The notes below the pieces were generated by a model. It was not told the DNA's origin. It did not search any database and saw nothing but the letters and a program-made list of their open reading frames with translations. This document shows, piece after piece, positions 19,862 through 28,981 of a DNA stretch of 64,000 nucleotides. The position numbers were made by a program, and so were the translations under genes. Source of the stretch: Streptomyces barringtoniae (lineage in GTDB: Bacteria; Actinomycetota; Actinomycetes; Streptomycetales; Streptomycetaceae). Location of the stretch: the NCBI RefSeq assembly GCF_020819595.1, contig NZ_JAJHNP010000002.1, positions 1 to 64,000 on the forward strand. Direction: 5' to 3'. Numbering within the stretch: position 1 is the first letter of the stretch; each line of letters starts with the position of its first letter.

Positions 19862-19921
19862 CCGCGGCGCAGCCCCGCGCCGCGGCGCAGCCCCGCGCCG
19901 CGGCGCAGCCCCGCGCCGCGG
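19862..19921. repeat. 18-bp tandem repeat, 3.3 copies
   Basis: CCGCGGCGCAGCCCCGCG is repeated exactly at 19862, 19880 and 19898, with a partial copy at 19916. It sits between the 3' ends of the convergent DUF1707 and APC permease genes. Each unit contains CCGCGG, so the array can fold into several GC-rich hairpins and may act as a transcription block. Confidence 0.85.
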
Positions 19922-19948
19922 CCTGTCCCGGTCGCGTCCAGCCCGGTG

Positions 19949-21904
19949 TCAGCCGGTGTGCACCCGCGGCCGGCGTTCCCGGTCCGGCTCCGCCTCGCGC
20001 AGCACCTCACGGGTGACCGGGGCGACCTCGCCCTGGCCGAAGAGGAAGAAGCGCAGGAAGTTGGCGAAGGGGTTGCCCTCGGTCCACTCGAAGTAGATGT
20101 GCGGGGTGCAGCCCGTCATGTCCCGGGCATGCAGGAGAAGGGCCGCCAGCGCGTTGGAGATGGAGGCGGACTCCAGGGTCAGCACGCGGTAGCGGTCGTG
20201 CAGGACCTCGCCGCGCACGGTCAGGCCCGCCTCGAACTCGGAGGGGTCGGTGACCGTGACCTCGACGAAGACGAAGTCCTCCTGCTCGGGCATGTCGTTG
20301 TCGGCGCGGATCTGCTCGACCTTGTCGCGGTACTCGGCCTTGTCCCGGTGGCCGGGCTCGTTGGCGATGAACCGCATCTTGCGGCTGGCCATGTCCCGGA
20401 TGAATCGTTCCGCCATCGGGTCGAGCGTCACGCTGGTCACGCGCAGTTCGAAGGCACGGGCCAGCCGGGACAGCAGCGAGACCAGGATGATGCCGGCGAT
20501 GAAGCAGGCACCGATCTTCACACCGTCCGGGCGCTCGATCACGTTCACGACGGTCGTGTAGAGGAACACCGCCGAGATCACGCCGAACCCGATGGTCCAC
20601 TTGCGCTGTCCGGCCTTGCGCGCCGCGATGGTCACGGCGATCGCCGCGGAACTGATGAGCACCAGCACACCGGTGGCGTAGGCGCCGCCCTGCGCGTCGA
20701 CGTTGGCGTCGAAGAGCCAGGTGACCAGGAAGGCGATGAGCGTGAAGACGATGACCATCGGGCGCACGGCGCGGGCCCAGTGCGGGGCCATGCCGTAGCG
20801 GGGCAGATAGCGCGGCATCAGGTTCAGCAGACCGGCCATGGCGGAGGCGCCGGCGAACCACAGGATCGCGATGGTCGAGACGTCGTAGACCGTGCCGAAG
20901 GCGCCGCCGAGGTACTCGTGCGCGAGGTAGGCGAGCGCGCGTCCGTTGGCCTGGCCGCCGGTCTTGAACTCGTTCTCCGGGATGAGCAGCGTGGTGATGA
21001 AGCTGGAGGTGATCAGGAAGGCGCTCATGATCAGCGCGGCCGTGGTGAGCAGCTTCTTCGTGTCCCGGATCCGGCCGGTCGGCTTCTCCTCGGTGTCGTC
21101 CGGGTCGCCCTGGACGTGGGGCATGACGGCGACGCCGGTCTCGAAGCCGGACAGGCCGAGCGCGAGCTTGGGGAAGACGAGCAGGGCCAGGCCGATCATG
21201 ACGAAGACGTTGCCGTGCTGTGCGGTCAGCGCGCTGGACCAGTCGGTGATCACATGGCCCGCGGTGATCACGTGGTAGAGGCCGACGATGACGACGACGA
21301 CGTTCAGCGCGAGGTAGACGCCGACCAGTGCCGTCGCGACGCCGATCGCCTCGAGGAAGCCCTTGAGGAACACCGCGCCCAGCAGGGCCACCAGTATCAG
21401 GGTGATCAGCATCTGCTGGCCGTGCAGCGCGCTCGTCAGATGCGGGTTCTCCACCAGGTGGGTGGAGGCGTCGGCGGCCGACAGGGTGATGGTGATCAGG
21501 AAGTCGGTGGCGGCGAAGCCGAGTAGAGTCAGCACGAAGAGCTTGCCCTGCCAGAAGGACAGCAGCCGCTCCAGCATGGCGATGGACCCCTCGCCGTGCG
21601 GGCTCTCCTCGGCGACCCGGCGGTAGACCGGAAGCGCGCCGGCCAGGGTGACGATGACGAGGACGATGGTCGCGATCGGCCCCAGCAGTCCGGCCGCCAG
21701 CGCCGCGATGCCGGGCTGGTAGCCGAGGGTCGAGAAGTAGTCGACACCGGTCAGGCACATGACGCGCCACCAGCGCTGGCCCTTGTGCGGGGGTTCGGGT
21801 TCGGCGTGGGGCCCGGTGTGGCCGCCGTGCTTGCCCATGTCGGAGAGCCCCTCCAGCATCCAGTTGCGCAAGCGACTGGGAGGGGGGTGCTCGGTCGTGG
21901 CCAT
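19949..21904 (-). CDS. APC-family permease with a large cytosolic C-terminal domain
   Basis: 651 residues. About twelve membrane segments fill residues 45-455; the family motif around [20 protein letters not shown] opens helix 1. Residues 465-650 are a soluble domain (for example [19 protein letters not shown] and [15 protein letters not shown]). The superfamily moves amino acids or polyamines, and related long members carry potassium, so the substrate is open. ATG 21904 has AGGAG eight bases upstream. The gene is alone on its strand, with the universal stress protein gene upstream in the same direction 299 bp away. Confidence 0.8.
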   Translation of the reverse strand: MATTEHPPPSRLRNWMLEGLSDMGKHGGHTGPHAEPEPPHKGQRWWRVMCLTGVDYFSTLGYQPGIAALAAGLLGPIATIVLVIVTLAGALPVYRRVAEESPHGEGSIAMLERLLSFWQGKLFVLTLLGFAATDFLITITLSAADASTHLVENPHLTSALHGQQMLITLILVALLGAVFLKGFLEAIGVATALVGVYLALNVVVVIVGLYHVITAGHVITDWSSALTAQHGNVFVMIGLALLVFPKLALGLSGFETGVAVMPHVQGDPDDTEEKPTGRIRDTKKLLTTAALIMSAFLITSSFITTLLIPENEFKTGGQANGRALAYLAHEYLGGAFGTVYDVSTIAILWFAGASAMAGLLNLMPRYLPRYGMAPHWARAVRPMVIVFTLIAFLVTWLFDANVDAQGGAYATGVLVLISSAAIAVTIAARKAGQRKWTIGFGVISAVFLYTTVVNVIERPDGVKIGACFIAGIILVSLLSRLARAFELRVTSVTLDPMAERFIRDMASRKMRFIANEPGHRDKAEYRDKVEQIRADNDMPEQEDFVFVEVTVTDPSEFEAGLTVRGEVLHDRYRVLTLESASISNALAALLLHARDMTGCTPHIYFEWTEGNPFANFLRFFLFGQGEVAPVTREVLREAEPDRERRPRVHTG

Positions 21905-22203
21905 CAGTGGGCTCCTGTGTGCGGCTCAGCTCTTTTCCGGCCATCAGAGGACGGCCGCACCAGCGTAAGCAGAGAGTGACGCCCGGGCCCACGGATCCCG
22001 GCTCGGGAGGCGTCAATCTTGCGTTAAGAATGGCGTGGGAGCGGTAGAGCCGCATCAAGAACCGGAGGCCGGAGACGGTCGCGGCAAGCACGGCCGTTAG
22101 GCTGGCAGGCCGTGCCGTCGGACGGTGAACGGCCACCGAGTGTCATGTCGGGGCGTCGGCCGCCCCATCGATGCGGCAGCTGCCAACGATGGCGGGGCCG
22201 GCG

Positions 22204-22734
22204 TCACAGGCGCCGGATGTCCATGCGCAGGTGCCAGGTGTTGCGCCGGTGGACGGACAGCAGTTGCGACTCCAGTGGGGACGGGGGCACCGCGAGGACC
22301 GGACAGACCGCGTGCGTCAGGCAGTGCCGGCAGACGCGGCCCGAGAAGGCGCGCTGCAGACCGCGCCGGCCCGCGCCCACCACCAAAACGTCGTCCTCCC
22401 GGTCGGCGGTCGCCACCAGAGCCGGCCCCGGGGCGCCGCGGACGACCAGGGCGTGCATCGGCACACCGGGGGTGTCCCCGCCGAAGATCTCCTCGAGCAC
22501 CGAGGCGAGCCGCTGTCCGGCCAGCCGCTGCCAGTCCTCGACCAGCAGGCCGGCGGCGGGGGAGCGGCGCGCGGCGGAGTCACCGCCCGGCGGCTCCCAG
22601 GCCAGCACCGGCCACAGTTCCGCTCCGAGCCGACGGGCCAGCGCGGTGGCCCGGCGCAGTGCCGTGACACTGCCCAGGGAGCCGCTCACACCGACCACGA
22701 CCCGAGCGGTCGCCGAGACGTCGTAACCGGACAT
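22204..22734 (-). CDS. Universal stress protein (UspA fold)
   Basis: 176 residues with a single Usp domain: VVVGVSGSLGSVTALRRA at the start and VLVVGAGRRGLQRAFSGRV near residue 125, resembling the ATP-binding GxxG loop, ending CPVLAVPP. ATG 22734 begins the homology; GTG 22737 is adjacent. A C-terminal tail of about 25 residues is basic. Cytoplasmic stress-associated nucleotide-binding protein; partner unknown. Confidence 0.8.
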   Translation of the reverse strand: MSGYDVSATARVVVGVSGSLGSVTALRRATALARRLGAELWPVLAWEPPGGDSAARRSPAAGLLVEDWQRLAGQRLASVLEEIFGGDTPGVPMHALVVRGAPGPALVATADREDDVLVVGAGRRGLQRAFSGRVCRHCLTHAVCPVLAVPPSPLESQLLSVHRRNTWHLRMDIRRL

Positions 22735-22922
22735 CACTCCACCGTTCCTCGCGGGCGACGCCGGGGCGTCTCGCGCGCGGACGTGCCCGCCCTGCAAGGC
22801 CGTTGCTTCCTTCCATCCCACTCCTGTACGGGCGTTTCGACCAGCCGTGCGGACGGTGTCTTTTCAACGACATCCGTCCAGGGGCAATCGGCGTGCTCGC
22901 CGCCAAGATTCGGCGCCGCATC

Positions 22923-22933
22923 CGAAAGTTTCG
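22923..22933. promoter_or_regulatory. Xylan-regulator operator, perfect palindrome
   Basis: CGAAAGTTTCG, 22 bp before the GH43 start. The operator of the importer unit (CGAATGTTTCG, 24121-24131) differs by one base. Streptomyces BxlR/XlnR-type LacI repressors bind CGAA/TTCG inverted repeats (from memory). Confidence 0.65.
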
Positions 22934-22954
22934 AGTGCCTGTTGAGGGCGAACC

Positions 22955-24067
22955 ATGCGGATCTACGACAACCCCGTCCTCCCCGGCTTCCACCCCGATC
23001 CGAGCGTGTGCCGGGCCGGGGACGACTACTACCTCGTGTGTTCCAGCTTCGAGTACTTCCCCGGCGTCCCGCTGTTCCACAGCCGGGACCTGGTGCACTG
23101 GCGGCAGATCGGCAACGTCCTCGACCGGCCGGGCCGGTTGACGCTGCCCGACGACACACCGGCCTCGGGCGGCATCTACGCGCCGACGATCCGTCACCAC
23201 GACGGGCTCTTCCACGTCATCACCACCGACGTCACGGCCGAGCGCCCCGAGGGCCCCTGGTCGGACCCGGTGTGGATCGGCCTGCCCGGTATCGACCCCG
23301 GCCTGGCCTGGGACGAGGAGGGTTCCTGCTGGTGCGCCATGGCCGGGGTCACCGTGGCCCGGATCGATCCGCGCGCCGGCGAGGTGCTCCAAGGCCCGCT
23401 GCGGATGTGGTCCGGCACCGGTCTGAGGGACCCAGAGGCGCCGCATCTGTACCGGATCGGCGACTGGCGGTACCTGCTGCTCGCCGAGGGCGGGACCGCG
23501 CTCGGCCACGGTGTCTCGGCCGCCCGCACCCGTTCGCCGCGCGGACCGTGGGAACCGGCTCCCGGCAACCCGCTGCTGTCCCACCGCGGTACCGGTCTGC
23601 CGATCCAGTGCACCGGCCATGCCGACCTGGTCCAGGCGGCCGACGGCACCTGGTGGATGGTGCTGCTCGGCACCCGGCCGCGCGGCTACTTCCCGGAGTT
23701 CCATGTGCTGGGCCGGGAGACCTTCCTGGTCCCGGTGGAGTGGGCCGACGGCTGGCCCCGGGTGGGCCCGGTGCGCGAGCGGCATCCCGCGCCTGCCACC
23801 TGGGCTCCCCTCGAACCACCGCCGGTGCGCGACGACTTCACCTCCCCGGTGCTCGCGCCGTACTGGATATCCCCGCGCCGCAGGCCCGAGGGGTGCTGGT
23901 CGCTCACCGAGGGAACCGTCCGGCTGGCCCAACTGGACGGCCGCTATCCGTCGACCCAGGTGGCCACCGGATTCACCGGCTGTGTCATCGGCATGTACGT
24001 CGCCGAGGGCCGCGCGGCCTCCGACTGGCTCGACTACGCGCCCGCAACCTCCTGCGCGACACCTTGA
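22955..24067 (+). CDS. GH43 beta-xylosidase/arabinofuranosidase with collapsed C-terminal domain
   Basis: 370 residues. The five-bladed GH43 propeller is complete (about 1-295), with the three catalytic acids visible: the base Asp in GFHPDPSVCR (about 14-15), the pKa-modulating Asp in GIDPGLAW, and the acid Glu in LRDPEAPHLY. No signal peptide, so it would act on imported xylo-oligosaccharides. Normal relatives are about 500 residues with a C-terminal beta-sandwich. Here CWSLTEGTVRL jumps directly to AQLDGRYPSTQVATGFTG, the far end of that domain, implying an in-frame loss of roughly 130 residues, followed by an abnormal tail ATSCATP. The stop codon overlaps the -35 box of the next operon. 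Activity is uncertain. Confidence 0.8.
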   Translation: MRIYDNPVLPGFHPDPSVCRAGDDYYLVCSSFEYFPGVPLFHSRDLVHWRQIGNVLDRPGRLTLPDDTPASGGIYAPTIRHHDGLFHVITTDVTAERPEGPWSDPVWIGLPGIDPGLAWDEEGSCWCAMAGVTVARIDPRAGEVLQGPLRMWSGTGLRDPEAPHLYRIGDWRYLLLAEGGTALGHGVSAARTRSPRGPWEPAPGNPLLSHRGTGLPIQCTGHADLVQAADGTWWMVLLGTRPRGYFPEFHVLGRETFLVPVEWADGWPRVGPVRERHPAPATWAPLEPPPVRDDFTSPVLAPYWISPRRRPEGCWSLTEGTVRLAQLDGRYPSTQVATGFTGCVIGMYVAEGRAASDWLDYAPATSCATP

Positions 24068-24092
24068 CGCTCCTCACGCGCGTTTCTAGAGT
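24064..24092 (+). promoter_or_regulatory. Promoter of the xylo-oligosaccharide importer operon
   Basis: TTGACG (24064-24069), 17-base spacer, TAGAGT (24087-24092): near-consensus. The -35 hexamer contains the stop codon of the GH43 gene. Confidence 0.8.
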
Positions 24093-24099
24093 CGCGGTC

Positions 24100-24168
24100 C
24101 GGAACGTTCGGAGTTTTCTTCGAATGTTTCGAGATCACGTCTTCGAAGCAACTCCGGAATTTTTCGAA
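24100..24168. promoter_or_regulatory. Cluster of CGAA/TTCG-type operators in the importer leader
   Basis: Three palindromes follow the promoter: GGAACGTTCG (24101-24110, at the predicted transcription start), CGAATGTTTCG (24121-24131) and CTTCGAAG (24141-24148), then a weaker CGGAATTTTTCG. The second matches the operator before the GH43 gene, so both units should answer to the same LacI-type repressor, which is not encoded in the window. Confidence 0.6.
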
Positions 24169-24178
24169 GGAGCGCAAG

Positions 24179-25474
24179 ATGGGCGACCCTGCACTGTCCC
24201 GCCGTGGCTTCCTGGCGGCCTCCGTCGCCGCCGGACTCGGTGTGACCGCGCTCAGCGGCTGTGGCGGAGACTCGGACGGAGGGTCGTCCTCGGGGACGAC
24301 CACGATCGAGTGGTGGAACATCTCGACCACCGAACCCACCAAGACCGTATGGGCCGGTCTCGCCAAGAAGTTCGAGGCGCAGAACCCCAAGGTCAAGATA
24401 AAGATCGTCCAGTTGGAGAACGACGCCTACAAGTCGAAGATGACCGCGCTGACCGCCTCCGGGAAGCTGCCGGACATCTTCCACACCTGGGGCGGCGGCG
24501 TCCTCCAGCAGCAGGTGGACGCCGGGCTGGTCGAGGACCTCACCGACCGCACCAGGCCCTGGGCCGACGGACTGCTGTCGGTGGCCAAGCAGCCGTACCT
24601 CCTCGACGACAAGCTGTACGGCATCCCGTTCGACATCGGCATGATCGGCTTCTGGTACAACAAGGCGCTCTTCGAGAAGGCCGGGATCAGCGCGCCCCCG
24701 ACCACCTGGAGCGGCTTCCTGGACGCCGTGCGGAAGCTCAAGTCCGCCGGGATCACCCCGCTGGCGCTGGCCGGCAAGGAGAGCTGGACCGGCATGTACT
24801 ACTGGGCGTACCTCGCGATGCGCACGGCGGGTGTCGACGCCCTGCAGAAGGCCGACGAGAAGAAGGACTTCAGCGACCCCGGCTTCGTCCAGGCCGGACA
24901 GCACCTGAAGGACCTCGTGGGCCTCCAGCCCTTCCAGAAGGGCTTCCTCGGGGCCGCCTACTCCTCCCCGACCGGCCAGGCCGCGACCGTCGGCAACGGC
25001 AAGGCTGCCATGGAGCTCATGGGCCAGTGGGCGCCGGTCGTGGAGGCGGACGCCGGCAAGGGACTCGGCGCGAACCTCGGGTTCTTCCCGTTCCCCGAGG
25101 TCGAGGGCGGTGCGGGGAAGATCACCGAGGTGTTCGGCGGAGGCGGCGGCCATGCCCTGCGCAAGGGCGCCCCGCAGGCGGCCGTGGACTTCCTGAAGTT
25201 CTTCGCCTCCGAGAGCACCGACAAGGAACTGGTGCGGAAGACCGGTGTCCTGCCCGTCGTACCGGCGGCCGAGAGCGTCCTCGCCGACCCCAACACCAAG
25301 GTCGTACAAGCCCAGTTGAAGGGATCCACCGGCTTCCAGCTCTACCTCGACCAGGCCTACGCCCCCGCCCTCGGCCAGCAGGTCAACGACAGCGTCGCCG
25401 GGCTGATCGCCGGATCCAAGTCTCCGCAGCAGGTCACGCAGGCGATCACCGGCACCGCGAAGCAAGGGCAGTAG
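24179..25474 (+). CDS. Sugar ABC transporter lipoprotein, xylobiose-type
   Basis: 431 residues from ATG 24179, with AAGGAG five bases upstream. SRRGFLAAS and lipobox ALSGC at residues 7-28 predict Tat-style export and lipidation. The mature part is a cluster of family-1 extracellular solute-binding features (TIEWWNISTTEP, LPDIFHTWGGG, YGIPFDIGMIGFWYNKALFE). The neighbouring xylanase, GH43 gene and CGAA-type operators point to xylobiose or xylo-oligosaccharides, as in Streptomyces BxlE. First gene of the operon with two permeases; no ATPase is encoded, so the shared ATPase MsiK is the presumed energy source. Confidence 0.85.
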   Translation: MGDPALSRRGFLAASVAAGLGVTALSGCGGDSDGGSSSGTTTIEWWNISTTEPTKTVWAGLAKKFEAQNPKVKIKIVQLENDAYKSKMTALTASGKLPDIFHTWGGGVLQQQVDAGLVEDLTDRTRPWADGLLSVAKQPYLLDDKLYGIPFDIGMIGFWYNKALFEKAGISAPPTTWSGFLDAVRKLKSAGITPLALAGKESWTGMYYWAYLAMRTAGVDALQKADEKKDFSDPGFVQAGQHLKDLVGLQPFQKGFLGAAYSSPTGQAATVGNGKAAMELMGQWAPVVEADAGKGLGANLGFFPFPEVEGGAGKITEVFGGGGGHALRKGAPQAAVDFLKFFASESTDKELVRKTGVLPVVPAAESVLADPNTKVVQAQLKGSTGFQLYLDQAYAPALGQQVNDSVAGLIAGSKSPQQVTQAITGTAKQGQ

Positions 25475-25482
25475 GGCGGGCG

Positions 25483-26499
25483 ATGACCTCCACCTCCCTC
25501 TCGGACCAACGGGGTGAACGGGGCGAACGCAGCGGGCCCGGCGCCGTCCTGCCGGCCCCGGCGGCCGGCGCCGGTCGGCAGCGGAGCCGCAGACGTGCCC
25601 TGCACTGGCTCACCGCCGTCGGGCTCCAGCTGCCCGCCCTCGTACTGTTCGGCGTGCTGGTCCTGCTGCCGATCCTGTTCGCGCTGTACGCGTCCTTCTT
25701 CCGCTGGGGCGGCTTCGGGATGCCGTCCGACTACACCGGCACCGACAACTTCAGCCGTCTGCTGCAGGACCCGGTGTTCCTCGGCGACCTGTGGCGGATG
25801 CTGCTGCTGGTCGTGCTGTCGCTCGCGCTGCAGCTGCCGTTCGCGCTCGCCATGGCCGTCCTGCTCAACCAGAAGGTGCGCGGCCGGGCGGTGTACCGGA
25901 TGCTGTTCTTCGCGCCGTACGTGCTGTCCGAGGCCATCACGGGCGTGCTGTTCAGCATGATCTTCGCCCCGGACGACGGTCTCGCGGATCATGTCCTCGG
26001 CGCGATGGGGCTCGGCGGGCTGGGCGGCCAGTGGTTCGCCGGCACCTCCACCGTGCTGGCCACGCTGTTCCTCGTCATGACGTGGAAGTACTTCGGCTTC
26101 CACATGATGCTCCACCTGGCCGGACTGCAGTCCATACCGGCCGAGTTGACCGAGGCGGCCATCGTCGACGGCGCGAACCCCTGGCAGCGGTTCCGGCACG
26201 TCACGCTGCCGCTGCTCGCGCCCACGCTGCGGATCAGCGTCTTCCTGTCCGTGATCGGGTCGATCCAGCTGTTCGACCTGGTCTGGGTCGTCACCGCGGG
26301 CGGACCCGACCACCACTCCGAGACGATGGCCGTGACCTTGTTCCAGTACGGCTTCAAGCGCTACCAGGTCGGCTACGCCAGCGCGATCAGCGTGGTCATG
26401 TTCGCCGTCAGCCTCGTCTTCGCCCTCGCCTACCAGCGCTTCGTCCTGCGCCGCGACCTGGAAGGGGCCACCACGAACATGAGGGGAGCCGGAGCATGA
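25483..26499 (+). CDS. Sugar ABC transporter permease (MalF-like)
   Basis: 338 residues, six transmembrane segments after a 45-residue Gly/Arg/Glu-rich cytoplasmic start. The EAA loop TEAAIVDGANPWQRFRHVTL lies near residue 235. ATG 25483 is eight bases after the binding-protein stop; the stop overlaps the next permease gene by 4 bp (ATGA). Expected to form the channel with the following permease. Confidence 0.9.
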   Translation: MTSTSLSDQRGERGERSGPGAVLPAPAAGAGRQRSRRRALHWLTAVGLQLPALVLFGVLVLLPILFALYASFFRWGGFGMPSDYTGTDNFSRLLQDPVFLGDLWRMLLLVVLSLALQLPFALAMAVLLNQKVRGRAVYRMLFFAPYVLSEAITGVLFSMIFAPDDGLADHVLGAMGLGGLGGQWFAGTSTVLATLFLVMTWKYFGFHMMLHLAGLQSIPAELTEAAIVDGANPWQRFRHVTLPLLAPTLRISVFLSVIGSIQLFDLVWVVTAGGPDHHSETMAVTLFQYGFKRYQVGYASAISVVMFAVSLVFALAYQRFVLRRDLEGATTNMRGAGA

Positions 26500-27326
26500 G
26501 TGTCCGCCGCAAGGGTCGTACGCTCCCCTTGCACGTCGTCCTCGTGGCGGTCGGTGCCGTCATGGCCGTACCGCTGCTGTACGCGCTGCTCTCCGGCTTC
26601 AAGTCCACCGACCAGCTCTCCCGCAACCCCGTCGGGCTGCCGAAGCCATGGGTCTTCGCCAACTACGGTGACATCCTCGGCTCGGGCTCCTTCTGGCGAC
26701 TGGCCGGCAACAGCACGCTCATCGCGGTCGGTACGACGGTCATCGTCGTCGCGGTCTCGGCGCCGGCCGCGTTCTCCTTCGCCCGGTTCGCCTTCCGGGG
26801 GCGGGAGGTGCTGTTCACGCTGTTCACGATGGGGCTGATGTTCCCGTTCGCGGTGGCGGCGCTGCCACTGTTCCTGCTGCTGCGCTCGATGGGCCTGCTG
26901 GACAACCCGCTGGGCGTGATCCTGCCGCAGGCCGCGTTCGGGCTGCCGATGACGATCATCGTCCTGCGCGGCTTCTTCCGGCAGATCCCCGGCGAACTGG
27001 AGGAGGCGGCCACGCTCGACGGCTGCGGACCGCTCGGCTTCTTCTGGCGGGTGCTGCTGCCGATGGCCCGGCCCGCGCTCGGCACGGTCTCCGTGCTCGC
27101 GGTCGTCACCAGCTGGAACAACTTCTTCCTGCCCCTGCTGGTGTTCACCGACAGCACCTGGTGGACCATCCCGATCGGGGTACAGCAGTTCCAGGGCCAG
27201 TACTCCGCCGACACCGCGCGCGTCTTCGCCTACCTCGTCCTCGCCATGGTCCCCGCCCTCGCCTTCTACTCGGTCGCCGAACGCCAGCTGGTCGGCGGTC
27301 TCACCGCGGGCGCCACCAAGGGCTGA
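26496..27326 (+). CDS. Sugar ABC transporter permease (MalG-like)
   Basis: 276 residues, six transmembrane segments, with EAA loop LEEAATLDGCGPLGFFWRVL near residue 180. ATG overlaps the preceding stop. Partner of the MalF-like permease in xylo-oligosaccharide import; the xylanase gene follows 29 bp later. Confidence 0.9.
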   Translation: MSVRRKGRTLPLHVVLVAVGAVMAVPLLYALLSGFKSTDQLSRNPVGLPKPWVFANYGDILGSGSFWRLAGNSTLIAVGTTVIVVAVSAPAAFSFARFAFRGREVLFTLFTMGLMFPFAVAALPLFLLLRSMGLLDNPLGVILPQAAFGLPMTIIVLRGFFRQIPGELEEAATLDGCGPLGFFWRVLLPMARPALGTVSVLAVVTSWNNFFLPLLVFTDSTWWTIPIGVQQFQGQYSADTARVFAYLVLAMVPALAFYSVAERQLVGGLTAGATKG

Positions 27327-27355
27327 GCACACCGTTGAGAGACAGGAGTCGCACC

Positions 27356-28399
27356 ATGCCCAGCAAGAGCACGCGTCTCAGAGTCGCCGGCGCCCTCGCC
27401 GCCCTCGTGGCCACCGGACTCGCCGCCCCCGCGGCCCAGGCCCACGAACGGCAGCCCACCCTTGCCGGCCTCGCCGAACGCCACGGCCGCTACTTCGGCA
27501 GCGCCACCGACAACCCCGAACTCACCGACAGCGCCTACACCAGGATCCTCGGCGGCGAGTTCGACATGATCACGCCAGGCAACGGCATGAAGTGGTACGC
27601 CACCGAGCCCCAGCAGGGCGTCTTCGACTGGACCAACGGCGACCAGATAGTGAACCTGGCCCGGAAGAACCACCAGGAGGTCCGCGCCCACACCCTGGTC
27701 TGGCACAGCCAGCTGCCCGACTGGCTCACCTCCGGGCAGTGGACCGCGAGCCGGCTGCGGGCGGTGCTGAAGAAGCACGTCACCACCGAGGTACGGCACT
27801 ACCGGGGCAAGGTGTACTCCTGGGACGTCGTCAACGAGGCCTTCAACGAGGACGGGACCTATCGCGAGACCCTCTGGTACAAGACCCTCGGCCCCGGCTA
27901 CATCGCCGACGCGCTGCGCTGGGCCCACGAGGCCGACCCGCACGCCAAGCTCTACCTCAACGACTACAACATCGAGGCGGTCGGCCCGAAGAGCGACGCC
28001 TACTACGCGCTGGCCAAGGACCTCAAGGCCAGGGGAGTGCCACTCGACGGCATCGGCTTCCAGGCCCATCTGGCCCTGCAGTACGGCTATCCCACCAGCC
28101 TTCCGGACAACCTGCGCCGCTTCTCCGGACTGGGCCTGGACACCGCCCTGACCGAGGTCGACGTACGGATGCAGCTGCCGGCGACCGAGGAGAAGCTGGC
28201 CGAGCAGGCGAGCTGGTACCGGCAGCTGACCGAGGCCTGCCTGGCCGTGCGCCGGTGCGTCGGGGTGACGATCTGGGACTACACCGACAAGTACTCCTGG
28301 ATCCCGGCCTTCTTCCCGGGCGAGGGCGCCGCCCTGCCGTGGGACGAGCGGCTCGACCCCAAGCCGGCGTACCAGGCCCTGCGGGAGGCGCTGCGCTAG
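27356..28399 (+). CDS. Secreted GH10 endo-1,4-beta-xylanase
   Basis: 347 residues. Signal peptide 1-32 ending LAAPAAQAHE, then a single GH10 barrel to the C-terminus with no carbohydrate-binding module. The acid/base glutamate is in YSWDVVNEAF (about residue 163) and the nucleophile in LTEVDVRM (about 267); HTLVWHSQLP, a substrate-site motif, is intact. ATG 27356 has ACAGGAG seven bases upstream. It is co-transcribed with the importer, so the operon couples extracellular xylan cutting to uptake. A good hairpin at 28439-28475 closes the unit. Confidence 0.95.
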   Translation: MPSKSTRLRVAGALAALVATGLAAPAAQAHERQPTLAGLAERHGRYFGSATDNPELTDSAYTRILGGEFDMITPGNGMKWYATEPQQGVFDWTNGDQIVNLARKNHQEVRAHTLVWHSQLPDWLTSGQWTASRLRAVLKKHVTTEVRHYRGKVYSWDVVNEAFNEDGTYRETLWYKTLGPGYIADALRWAHEADPHAKLYLNDYNIEAVGPKSDAYYALAKDLKARGVPLDGIGFQAHLALQYGYPTSLPDNLRRFSGLGLDTALTEVDVRMQLPATEEKLAEQASWYRQLTEACLAVRRCVGVTIWDYTDKYSWIPAFFPGEGAALPWDERLDPKPAYQALREALR

Positions 28400-28438
28400 C
28401 GCCCGGCTACGTCCGGTGACCACCCCTGGACACACATC

Positions 28439-28475
28439 GGGGCCGGTGCGCACCTCACAGGGTGCGGCCGGCCCC
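28439..28475. terminator. Terminator after the xylanase gene
   Basis: GGGGCCGG-TG-CGCACC (28439-28454) pairs with GGTGCG-G-CCGGCCCC (28461-28475): 14 pairs with a small internal loop. It also faces the convergent DUF5999 gene. Confidence 0.65.
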
Positions 28476-28499
28476 TCGGGTCGTTCGCCCGGGCTCCGC

Positions 28500-28736
28500 T
28501 CAGGCGGCGGTCATCACGTGCTCCGCACCGAGCGGGCGGTGCGGAGCGATGATGCGGCCGTCGGGCAGCAGCTCACCGGTGTCCTCGAAGAGCAGGACGC
28601 CGTTGCACAGCAGACTCCATCCCTGCTCCGGGTGGTGCGCCACGAGACGGGCGGACTCCCGGTCGGCGGACTCGGCTGGCGGACACGGCGGCTGGTGCTG
28701 GCACATGGGTGGGATCTCTCGCTCTGTCGTGGTCAT
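28500..28736 (-). CDS. Small DUF5999 protein
   Basis: 78 residues. The family hallmark is the cysteine/proline start MCQHQPPCPPA (here residues 11-21) followed by GWSLLCNGVLLFEDTGELLP and a conserved IAPHRPL. ATG 28736 is taken because GGGGGA lies five bases upstream; the internal ATG 28706 is the alternative. Streptomyces genomes hold a conserved small protein of this type with no known role; three cysteines could bind metal. Confidence 0.75.
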   Translation of the reverse strand: MTTTEREIPPMCQHQPPCPPAESADRESARLVAHHPEQGWSLLCNGVLLFEDTGELLPDGRIIAPHRPLGAEHVMTAA

Positions 28737-28981
28737 GGCCGTCCCCCGTGGTGTTAAGTCGGTCGGAACCCAGTGTTGCCCTCTCGGCGTCGTTCCGCAG
28801 GGATTTCGCAGCACCGCTTCCCACAGGTTCATGACGCGTCACCCGCGCGGACGGTTCAGCCCAAGTGCACTGTCACTTCGGGTGGTTCGCAGTGGCCGGA
28901 ATGGGCTAGTCCCTGCAGGCCAGACCCCTGACATGGACGTACCCCGCTTCCCTTCCGGGCAAGCGGGGTACGTGGTGTCCT

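Noticed and set aside
22098..22230. A plus-strand gene starting at GTG about 22112, eight bases after a TAGGCT box, that would run antisense into the universal stress protein gene
   Set aside because: The start looks leaderless-like, but the product soon becomes Arg-rich nonsense overlapping a convincing gene on the other strand. It may be a relic of a gene start, without enough evidence to call.
24068..24178. A second short sugar-related gene between the GH43 and binding-protein genes
   Set aside because: The sequence reads as promoter plus operator palindromes with no start codon and ribosome-binding site in a coding frame.
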